From contig NZ_VORY01000003.1 of assembly GCF_007997295.1 (NCBI RefSeq), positions 62,001-126,000 of the forward strand: a stretch of 64,000 bases of DNA, read 5' to 3'. A program made the position numbers and the translations under genes. The notes beneath the pieces were generated by a model. The model worked only from the letters and a program-made list of their open reading frames with translations. It was not told where the DNA came from and did no database searches. The stretch comes from Gillisia hiemivivida (GTDB lineage: Bacteria; Bacteroidota; Bacteroidia; Flavobacteriales; Flavobacteriaceae). This document shows, piece by piece, positions 18,277-25,224 of this stretch (its first letter is position 1; every line of letters begins with the position of its first letter).

Positions 18277-18618
18277 ATGAAATTTCTAATACGCATTCTA
18301 TTGACCGCAGTTGCGGTAGTTTTACTAGCAAAATTTTTACCTGGTGTAACAGTTGCAGGATATGTAACTGCAATTATTGTTGCAATTGTTTTGGCTATTC
18401 TCAATTTGATAGTTAAGCCTATTCTGGTGTTGCTAACATTACCAGTTACTATTGTCACTTTGGGCTTATTTTTGTTGGTTATTAATGCAGTTATAATCTT
18501 ACTAGCAGATGCATTTGTGAGCGGGTTTGGAGTAGATGGGTTTTTAATTGCCCTTATATTTAGCTTGCTGTTATCTCTTTTGCAAACTATATTATATTCT
18601 GTACTGGGATCAGATTAG
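18277..18618 (+). CDS. YvlD-like four-helix membrane protein ('phage holin family')
   Basis: The 113-residue protein has four closely packed membrane helices (about 1-20, 25-47, 52-75 and 88-110) with the family features LPGV at about residue 22, ILNLIVKPIL and LADAFVSGFGVDGF. Databases label this family phage holin, but it is a widespread chromosomal membrane protein of unknown role and no phage genes lie nearby. A degraded copy is at 15107-15430. Confidence 0.85.
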   Translation: MKFLIRILLTAVAVVLLAKFLPGVTVAGYVTAIIVAIVLAILNLIVKPILVLLTLPVTIVTLGLFLLVINAVIILLADAFVSGFGVDGFLIALIFSLLLSLLQTILYSVLGSD

Positions 18619-18646
18619 AGGATGCTGAAATTCAGCAGTTTGAAAC

Positions 18647-18677
18647 TTTGTGAACAATCCAAAAATGTGTACTTTTG
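18647..18677 (+). promoter_or_regulatory. Promoter of trigger factor gene
   Basis: TTTG (18647-18650), a 19-bp spacer, and TACTTTTG (18670-18677) match the Bacteroidetes consensus TTTG-N19-TAnnTTTG exactly. The -7 box ends 24 bp before the tig start codon, giving a short leader. Confidence 0.8.
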
Positions 18678-18701
18678 CACACCAATTTTTAATACGTTAC
18701 A

Positions 18702-20024
18702 ATGAATATTACTAGAGAGAATATTGATGAATTGAATGCGATAGTAAAAGTAGATATCGCGAAAGACGACTACATTGAAAAGGTAGACAAGATCTTAAAA
18801 GATTACAAAAAGAACGCAAATATACCTGGATTTCGAAAAGGTCATGTTCCAATGGGGATGGTGAAGAAGCAATATGGTCAGGCTGTATTGGTAGATGAGG
18901 TAAATAAATTATTACAAGAAGCTTTAAACAAGTATTTAACCGAAGAAAAGTTAGATGTTCTTGGTAATCCTTTGCCAAAAGAGAAAGAGAACTTTAATTG
19001 GGATCAGGATAATTACAGTTTTGAATTTGAATTAGGGCTAACTCCTCAATTCGAGTTGAATTTAAAGACTAAAAAACCTATTACCCTTTACAAAATTGTT
19101 GCGGGAGAAGAGATGATTCAAAATCAGATCACCAATATCCAAAAACAATATGGGAAATTGATCTCTAAAGAGGTAGCTGAAGAAGGGGATGTTGTAGTTG
19201 GTACCATTGTAAATGAAGAAGAAAATATAGATAATTTAGGCACTATTTCTTTAGACCAATTAAAAGGGAAAAAGAATATCAATAAATTTGTTGGAGCAAA
19301 AAAAGGGGATTTAATTACATTAAAAACTAAAGGTCTTTTTGAGGATGATCATCAATTAGAAAAAGTTTTAAATGTAGAGCATGAAAGGATTCATGATTTA
19401 GATGTAGAGGTTACTCTAACAGTAACCGAAATCAATCATCAGGAATCTGCTGAGTTGAATCAGGAATTATTTGATAAGCTTTTCCCAAATTCAGAAGTGA
19501 AAAATGTAGAAGATCTTAAGGAAAAGATTAAAGAAGATGCTGCAAAACAATTTCAGCAACAAGGAGATCAGCAATTATTGAATGATGTTACTGAAGCTTT
19601 AATAGAGAATAATAAGTTTGATCTTCCAAAAGAATTTCTTCAGAAATGGATTCGCACAGTAGGAGAGAAGCCATTAACAGAAGAAGAAGCTAAAGAAGAA
19701 TTTATAAAGAGCGAGCAAGGTTTAAGATTTCAATTGATCGAAGGGAAGTTGATCAGCGAGAACAAATTGGAAGTTAAATTTGAAGATCTTAAAGAATTCA
19801 CTACTGCTAGGATCAAGGAACAGATGGCTCAATTTGGCCAAACAGATCCTGCAGAAAAGGAATTGGATGATATCGCTGCGCGTGTTCTTTCAAATCAAGA
19901 TGAGATCAAACGTTTATCTGAACAATTGATGAACGAAAAACTCTTAGGATTCTATAAAGAAAATATCAGTTTAAAAGAAAAAGAGGTTACTTACGAAGAC
20001 TTTGTTAAAGAGATCTACAAGTAG
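18702..20024 (+). CDS. tig: Trigger factor
   Basis: The 440-residue ribosome-associated chaperone folds nascent chains. The N-terminal ribosome-binding domain shows the GFRKGHVPMGMVKKQYG signature (tail-docking loop), followed by a degenerate PPIase-like middle domain and a long helical C-terminal arm domain. Typical of the divergent Bacteroidetes form. It is the first gene of a tig-clpP-clpX run, an arrangement common across bacteria. Exact promoter upstream and terminator downstream. Confidence 0.94.
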   Translation: MNITRENIDELNAIVKVDIAKDDYIEKVDKILKDYKKNANIPGFRKGHVPMGMVKKQYGQAVLVDEVNKLLQEALNKYLTEEKLDVLGNPLPKEKENFNWDQDNYSFEFELGLTPQFELNLKTKKPITLYKIVAGEEMIQNQITNIQKQYGKLISKEVAEEGDVVVGTIVNEEENIDNLGTISLDQLKGKKNINKFVGAKKGDLITLKTKGLFEDDHQLEKVLNVEHERIHDLDVEVTLTVTEINHQESAELNQELFDKLFPNSEVKNVEDLKEKIKEDAAKQFQQQGDQQLLNDVTEALIENNKFDLPKEFLQKWIRTVGEKPLTEEEAKEEFIKSEQGLRFQLIEGKLISENKLEVKFEDLKEFTTARIKEQMAQFGQTDPAEKELDDIAARVLSNQDEIKRLSEQLMNEKLLGFYKENISLKEKEVTYEDFVKEIYK

Positions 20025-20052
20025 ACTTTCTTAAATTTTTATACATATCTTT

Positions 20053-20082
20053 AAGGCGTTAAACCAATGGTTATAACGCCTT
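20053..20082 (+). terminator. Terminator or attenuator between tig and clpP
   Basis: AAGGCGTTA and TAACGCCTT form a stem around a loop containing AACC/GGTT pairs, ending in a T-rich stretch. It sits about 30 bp after the tig stop and 30 bp before clpP, so it probably limits read-through from tig. Confidence 0.65.
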
Positions 20083-20111
20083 ATTTACTTAAATAGAGAA
20101 TATAATAAGCT

Positions 20112-20789
20112 ATGGATTACGGAAAAGAATTCGAAAAATACGCCATTAAAGATCATGGCATCAACGGGAACTATTACGATAAGATTATCACTAGTATGAA
20201 CCCAACGGGGATGACCCCAAATATTATTGAAGAACGCCAAATGAATGCAGTAGCAATGGACGTGTTTTCAAGATTAATGATGGATAGGATCATCTTTTTA
20301 GGGACTGGTATCAACGACCAGATCGCTAATATTATCCAAGCGCAACTTTTGTTTTTAGAAAGTACAGATGCTTCTAAGGATATCCAGATATATATTAACT
20401 CCCCAGGCGGAAGTGTTTATGCTGGATTAGGGATCTATGATACTATGCAATTTATTAAGCCAGACGTGGCAACTATATGTACAGGAATGGCGGCTTCAAT
20501 GGGAGCCGTGTTATTATGTGCAGGAGCAAAAGGAAAACGTAGTGGATTGCCTCACTCAAGAGTGATGATCCACCAACCTTTAGGTGGTGCGCAAGGTCAA
20601 GCGAGCGATATAGAAATCACAGCACGTGAGATCGTTAGCTTGAAAAAGGAATTGTATGATATTATTGCCAAGCATAGTGGGCAAACTTACGAGAAAATTG
20701 AAGAAGATAGCGATAGAGACTTTTGGATGAAAGCAGATCGCGCGAAGGATTACGGGATGATAGATGAGGTTTTAACCCGCGATAAATAG
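20112..20789 (+). CDS. clpP: ATP-dependent Clp protease proteolytic subunit
   Basis: The 225-residue serine protease forms the ClpP tetradecamer. The triad is visible: S129 in [12 protein letters not shown]154 in [10 protein letters not shown] and D203 in SDRDFWM. The N-terminal about 30 residues precede the mature core. It works with ClpX, encoded 71 bp downstream. Confidence 0.97.
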   Translation: MDYGKEFEKYAIKDHGINGNYYDKIITSMNPTGMTPNIIEERQMNAVAMDVFSRLMMDRIIFLGTGINDQIANIIQAQLLFLESTDASKDIQIYINSPGGSVYAGLGIYDTMQFIKPDVATICTGMAASMGAVLLCAGAKGKRSGLPHSRVMIHQPLGGAQGQASDIEITAREIVSLKKELYDIIAKHSGQTYEKIEEDSDRDFWMKADRAKDYGMIDEVLTRDK

Positions 20790-20800
20790 AATGATTTAGG

Positions 20801-20838
20801 ATACTGCTGAGATATTTCATATATTCTATAAGCAGTAT
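20801..20838 (+). promoter_or_regulatory. Inverted repeat in the clpP-clpX gap
   Basis: ATACTGCT (20801-20808) and AGCAGTAT (20831-20838) form a perfect 8-bp stem with a 22-nt AT-rich loop, ending in TTT. It may be a weak terminator or an mRNA processing/stability structure between the two genes. Confidence 0.4.
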
Positions 20839-20860
20839 TTAAATATTGAAATTGTAAGAA

Positions 20861-22093
20861 ATGGCGAAAGATGATTTAGAATGTTCCTTTTGTGGAAGGA
20901 AAAAACCAGAGACTGATCTCCTGATCGCAGGTTTAGATGCACACATTTGTGATAAATGTATCGAGCAGGCTCATGGGATAGTTTTAGAAGAATCAAAACA
21001 AGGAGGCGAAAAGGAGTTGTCATCAGATTTGATGTTAAGCAAGCCGAAGATTATAAAAGCTTTTTTAGATGAATATATCATAGGGCAAGAAGCCACTAAA
21101 AAAGTGATGTCAGTGGCTGTTTATAATCACTATAAAAGATTATTACAACCTAAAAGTGATGATGATATAGAGATCCAAAAGAGTAATATCATTATGGTAG
21201 GGGAGACCGGAACCGGAAAAACCCTAATGGCAAAAACCATCTCTAAAATGCTGAATGTTCCATTGGCAATTGTAGACGCTACAGTGCTTACAGAAGCAGG
21301 TTATGTTGGTGAAGATGTGGAAGGTATTTTAACGAAGTTACTTCAGGCAGCAGACTATGATGTAGAGAAAGCACAACGCGGAATTGTTTTTATAGATGAG
21401 ATAGATAAGATCGCTCGTAAAAGTGATAACCCATCTATTACCAGAGATGTTTCTGGGGAAGGTGTTCAGCAGGCTTTATTGAAGTTATTAGAAGGGACTA
21501 CCGTGAATGTTCCGCCAAAAGGAGGAAGAAAGCATCCAGATCAGAAATTTATTGAGGTAGATACAGAAAATATCCTTTTTATTGCAGGTGGAGCTTTTGA
21601 TGGTATCGAAAGAAACATCAGTAAGCGTTTAAATATGCAAGCTGTTGGTTTTAGTGCTTCTCAAAGTGACGATAAAATAGAGCGCACCAATCTTTTGAAA
21701 TATATTATTCCGAAGGATCTTAAAGATTATGGATTAATTCCTGAAATTATCGGGCGTTTACCAGCACTTACTTACATGGACCCTTTAGATGAGGAAACAT
21801 TAAGAGCAATTCTTACAGAGCCTAAAAATGCCATTATCAAACAATATCAAAAGTTGTTTGAAATAGATGATATTTCTTTTGAAATTACTGAAGATGCGCT
21901 TAATTATATAGTTGGAAAAGCAGTTGAATATAAATTGGGAGCACGAGGCTTAAGATCTTTATGTGAAGCAATTTTAACTGATGCGATGTTCGAAATGCCG
22001 GAAGGTGAAGAAACAGAACTATTGGTTACTAGAGAATATGCAGAAGATAAATTGAATAAATCTACTATAAGCAAACTTAAAGCAGTTTCTTAA
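20861..22093 (+). CDS. clpX: ATP-dependent Clp protease ATP-binding subunit ClpX
   Basis: The 410-residue AAA+ unfoldase feeds substrates to ClpP. The N-terminal zinc-binding domain has C8, C11, C30 and C33; Walker A is GETGTGKT (114-121), followed by GYVGEDVE and the Walker B region [12 protein letters not shown]. Full length. A strong terminator follows. Confidence 0.97.
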   Translation: MAKDDLECSFCGRKKPETDLLIAGLDAHICDKCIEQAHGIVLEESKQGGEKELSSDLMLSKPKIIKAFLDEYIIGQEATKKVMSVAVYNHYKRLLQPKSDDDIEIQKSNIIMVGETGTGKTLMAKTISKMLNVPLAIVDATVLTEAGYVGEDVEGILTKLLQAADYDVEKAQRGIVFIDEIDKIARKSDNPSITRDVSGEGVQQALLKLLEGTTVNVPPKGGRKHPDQKFIEVDTENILFIAGGAFDGIERNISKRLNMQAVGFSASQSDDKIERTNLLKYIIPKDLKDYGLIPEIIGRLPALTYMDPLDEETLRAILTEPKNAIIKQYQKLFEIDDISFEITEDALNYIVGKAVEYKLGARGLRSLCEAILTDAMFEMPEGEETELLVTREYAEDKLNKSTISKLKAVS

Positions 22094-22111
22094 ACAAGGA
22101 TTATAATTTAT

Positions 22112-22147
22112 AAAAAGCCATCTGTATTTTTTACAGATGGCTTTTTT
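22112..22147 (+). terminator. Intrinsic terminator after clpX
   Basis: AAAAAGCCATCTGTA and its near-perfect complement ACAGATGGC with six T form a strong hairpin starting 19 bp past the clpX stop. Interspersed repeat copy A starts 9 bp later. Confidence 0.9.
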
Positions 22148-22155
22148 AATATCTT

Positions 22156-22260
22156 TAATCCCTCATTGAGGATTTAATTCCGCGAGGCTTGCCTCGAATT
22201 TTAAAAGTATTTTTTCAATTCATACCTCGTAGGCTTGCCCCGAGGTTTTCGATTTTAAAA
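22156..22260 (+). repeat. Interspersed downstream repeat, copy A
   Basis: It begins TAATCCCTCATTGAGG, continues with CGAGGCTTGCCTCG (a palindrome) and TTTTAAAAGTATTTT, and ends CCCCGAGGTTTTCGATTTTA. The same head, middle and tail recur at 22399-22508, 46786-46968 and 53151-53287, always in plus orientation just behind a plus-strand gene. Confidence 0.75.
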
Positions 22261-22268
22261 CTAATGTC

Positions 22269-22397
22269 ATGGCAGAATCAAACAAAAAACAATGGAACTG
22301 GAAAATGATCTTAGTATTTGTTGTAGTTTTTTTGGTTGTAAGTCAAATTTTATCAGACTGGGAACATTTCAAGGAAGGGCTTTTTTCAGCTTTTTGA
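22269..22397 (+). CDS. Small single-span membrane protein (42 residues)
   Basis: An ATG frame encodes a short protein that starts MAESNKKQWNWKM, has one membrane helix (about 14-29, ILVFVVVFLVVSQIL) and ends DWEHFKEGLFSAF. The lysine-rich, tryptophan-containing start before a hydrophobic helix and the amphipathic tail look like a genuine small membrane protein, not a chance frame. It lies between repeat copies A and B, with copy B beginning at its stop codon. I do not recognise a named family. Confidence 0.6.
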   Translation: MAESNKKQWNWKMILVFVVVFLVVSQILSDWEHFKEGLFSAF

Positions 22398-22398
22398 T

Positions 22399-22508
22399 AC
22401 TTTATTGAGGGTTTAATCTCGAGTTTTATGTTGGGTTTTTCAAAAGTATCTTCCGTCTAGATCTTTCAGGACATATTTCTCAGTGTCACCTCAAGGTTCT
22501 TGATTAAT
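22399..22508 (+). repeat. Interspersed downstream repeat, copy B (degenerate)
   Basis: TTTATTGAGGGTTTAATCTCGAG, CAAAAGTATCTT and the tail ACCTCAAGGTTCTTGATTAAT align in order with copies A, C and D. It starts 2 bp after the stop of the 42-residue membrane protein. The GC-rich inner palindromes are largely lost here. The next about 190 bp up to 22701 are AT-rich with no gene that I can see; they presumably hold the promoter of the GLPGLI run. Confidence 0.6.
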
Positions 22509-22701
22509 TATGGTCGCCTTGTTGAGTTTAGCTTTCATCGGTTTGTTAAAATTTAATAGCAATTAGGTAATTTAAGAATTTTAGAAAAAAGATAGGTTCT
22601 TTCTGTCTTATCTGAAACAACTATTTTTATAGTTATTCCTTTGATTTATAAAATTAAATCCCCAAATTGACAGCTGTATAAGACACAAACCTCAATTTCT
22701 T

Positions 22702-23544
22702 ATGAAACGATTCCTTTTTATTTTGGTTATTACCTTCAGCTTAAATTCTTATTCTCAATCTGTAAAGGATATTTTAAAATATCGTGTGGTTTATGAATTA
22801 ACCTATCAACCTGACTCAACTGATGTCAATTCCAAAAAATCTGAAACAATCTGGCTTTTTACGGGTGGCAAAGGTTCTTTGTTCTTAAGCGAACGAAAGG
22901 CGTTGAAAGATTCTCTTTCTCAAAGCATGAATATTTCTCAAATAGGTAGCCAGGATTGGAAAGATAAAACCGCAGCAACTAAAACCGATTTTGACTTTAA
23001 GATCTACAAGAATCGTGATCTTGATAAAATATATCATACTGAAAAAATATTCCAAGATGGCCTGTATTATATCGAAAAGGCTTCAGAAATAAAATGGAAA
23101 ATAGAAGACGACACAAAACAAATAGCTGGTTATCCATCACAAAAGGCAACAACTTCTTTTGCAGGAAGGAATTTCATTGCTTGGTTTACTTCAGCAATCC
23201 CAATACCGGACGGACCATATAAATTTTCTGGACTTCCCGGTTTGATCCTTGAAGTTTCAGATGTTGAAAATGAATATGTTTTTCACTTTAAAGGATTATC
23301 GACTTCATTTGATCCTATTGTGAAAGCTTTTCCGCCAAAACTTTTCGGAGAATCTTCAAAAGAGGATTTTCTAAAATTAAAGCGGCAATATCAAGAAAAT
23401 CCTATAAAATATATTAATAATTACGTTGGTGAAAGTGGTAAAAAAATAACTATTAGTTTCAATAATGGAAACGATAAAAATAAATACCGAAAAAAACGAA
23501 AGGTTCAATTAGCCAAAGAAAACAACCCCATAGAACTGGAATAA
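22702..23544 (+). CDS. GLPGLI family secreted protein, copy 1
   Basis: The 280-residue protein has a signal peptide (MKRFLFILVITFSLNSYSQ), the conserved YELTYQPDSTDVNS strand, and the core GRNFIAWFTSAIP-x-DGPYKF followed by GLPGLILEVSD around residue 177, which names the family (TIGR01200/Porph_ging type). Function of the family is not established; it is exported, found only in Bacteroidetes, and often lies near TonB-dependent or related barrels. First of three tandem paralogs, all ending in NNP-[IL]-E-[LF]-E. Confidence 0.88.
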   Translation: MKRFLFILVITFSLNSYSQSVKDILKYRVVYELTYQPDSTDVNSKKSETIWLFTGGKGSLFLSERKALKDSLSQSMNISQIGSQDWKDKTAATKTDFDFKIYKNRDLDKIYHTEKIFQDGLYYIEKASEIKWKIEDDTKQIAGYPSQKATTSFAGRNFIAWFTSAIPIPDGPYKFSGLPGLILEVSDVENEYVFHFKGLSTSFDPIVKAFPPKLFGESSKEDFLKLKRQYQENPIKYINNYVGESGKKITISFNNGNDKNKYRKKRKVQLAKENNPIELE

Positions 23545-23575
23545 CCTGTAATAGCAACTAAAAATTTAAAATATA

Positions 23576-24406
23576 ATGAAGAAAATTTACCTAATTTTTA
23601 TAATGACTATTGCGCCCCTGCTCGGTTTTTCACAAACTGAAATAGGAAAGGATTTTAAATATAAGGCTACTTATGAACTTACCTATCAACCAGACTCTAC
23701 AGATGTAAATTCCATAAAATCGGAATCAATGATTCTTTACCTAGGTGACAAAATTTCCAGATTTTCTAGCTTGGGAACTGTCGTTGGTGACTCGTTAATG
23801 AAACATAGAGATAAATCTAACAAGAATATGGCCGCTTTTGCAAGGCTGCGATCCCAAATTCCTAAAACAGACTTTGATTATTATATTTATAAAGGAATCC
23901 CTGAAAATAAATTCTCCTATACCCAGGAAATCGTAAAGGATAATTACAGAGTTATTGAAGATCTGGCTATTTTCGATTGGAAAATCCAACCAGAAACCAA
24001 AAGTATTAATGGTTTTAAGTCTCAAAAGGCAACTACAAAATTCGCTGGTAGGGACTATACTGCGTGGTTCACTTCTGAAATTCCTATTCTAGATGGGCCC
24101 TATAAATTCAATGGATTGCCAGGTCTAATACTAGAGATTAGTGATCGGAAAAATCATTACTCATTTGTACTTACCGAATTTCAAAAATTGCGTGAACCTA
24201 TTCCTTTTAAATTTACTCCAAACGATTATCTGCTTACTAAAAGAGACGAATTACTTAATATTTATGACGAGTATATGAGTAATCCCTTTGCTGCCTTAGG
24301 ACGCCAGGGTATTACTCTAGACTTTCAACCTGGACAAAAAGAAAAAATGATGAAAGAGCATAGAGAAGAGCTCAAAAAAAAGAACAATCCTATCGAACTG
24401 GAATAA
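23576..24406 (+). CDS. GLPGLI family secreted protein, copy 2
   Basis: The 276-residue paralog has a signal peptide (MKKIYLIFIMTIAPLLGFSQ), YELTYQPDSTDVNS identical to copy 1, and GRDYTAWFTSEIPILDGPYK followed by GLPGLILEISD near residue 179. It ends KKNNPIELE. It lies 31 bp after copy 1 and 11 bp before copy 3, so the genes form one operon. The middle region (about 60-120) differs most among copies and may define partner or ligand specificity (inference). Confidence 0.88.
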   Translation: MKKIYLIFIMTIAPLLGFSQTEIGKDFKYKATYELTYQPDSTDVNSIKSESMILYLGDKISRFSSLGTVVGDSLMKHRDKSNKNMAAFARLRSQIPKTDFDYYIYKGIPENKFSYTQEIVKDNYRVIEDLAIFDWKIQPETKSINGFKSQKATTKFAGRDYTAWFTSEIPILDGPYKFNGLPGLILEISDRKNHYSFVLTEFQKLREPIPFKFTPNDYLLTKRDELLNIYDEYMSNPFAALGRQGITLDFQPGQKEKMMKEHREELKKKNNPIELE

Positions 24407-24417
24407 ACCAAAAAAAA

Positions 24418-25224
24418 ATGAAAACCTTCTGTTCCATTCTACTGCTTTGTTTTGTTTTTAATAATGGTTTTTCACAAAAACTGAAAGATCATTTTAATTA
24501 CAAGGTAATGTACAAACTTACCTATCAGTTGGATTCTACTGATGTGGATTCAGAAAAATCGGAGTACATGACGCTTTTTCTGGGTGATGACTATTCAATG
24601 TATTCCAGTAGGGCGAAAACGCTCGCTAATCAAGTTGTTTATAACGGCAATACTGCGCATACCTCCAGAGCTGCATTGACCTATTTTCATTATGAAATTA
24701 TAAAGGAAAAGGAAAAGGAAACCAGGCAACTTTTTTATACCCTCAAAGTTCCTAAAATGCAAGATCATTTTTATTACGTTCAGGATAAAAATTTGTTCGA
24801 CTGGAAAGTTGAGAACGAAACAAAGTTTATCAAAGAATATAAGGTTCAAAAAGCGACAACTTCTTTTGCAGGAAGGGAATATGTAGCATGGTTCGCTACT
24901 GAAATTCCTATTTCAGACGGTCCTTATAAGTTCAACGGTTTGCCTGGACTTATCCTTGAAATTTACGATACTGAAAAACATTGGAATTTTGAATTCTTTG
25001 GATTTAAGAAATTATCGCCAAAAATGCAGTTCAAATTAAACTTGAATCAATACGTTGAAACTACCCAAGAAGAGTTACAAGATCTCTGGTACCGTTATCG
25101 GAGAGATCCGATGGGTTATGCTAACAATCCTAATGTAAAGGCTAGTCCGGAAGTTAAAAGAAAACTAGTGGAAGCCTTCACAAAGATGTTAGAGAAAGAA
25201 AATAATCCTTTGGAATTTGAATAA
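24418..25224 (+). CDS. GLPGLI family secreted protein, copy 3
   Basis: The 268-residue paralog has a signal peptide (MKTFCSILLLCFVFNNGFSQ), MYKLTYQLDSTDVDS, and GREYVAWFATEIPISDGPYK followed by GLPGLILEIYD near residue 174. It ends KENNPLEFE. Its last 8 bases overlap the TTG start of the barrel gene downstream, which indicates translational coupling. Confidence 0.88.
   Translation: MKTFCSILLLCFVFNNGFSQKLKDHFNYKVMYKLTYQLDSTDVDSEKSEYMTLFLGDDYSMYSSRAKTLANQVVYNGNTAHTSRAALTYFHYEIIKEKEKETRQLFYTLKVPKMQDHFYYVQDKNLFDWKVENETKFIKEYKVQKATTSFAGREYVAWFATEIPISDGPYKFNGLPGLILEIYDTEKHWNFEFFGFKKLSPKMQFKLNLNQYVETTQEELQDLWYRYRRDPMGYANNPNVKASPEVKRKLVEAFTKMLEKENNPLEFE

Noticed and set aside
18277-18618. Possible prophage, because of the 'phage holin' family label
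   Set aside because: The family is a chromosomal YvlD-like membrane protein; no capsid, tail, lysin or integrase genes are near.
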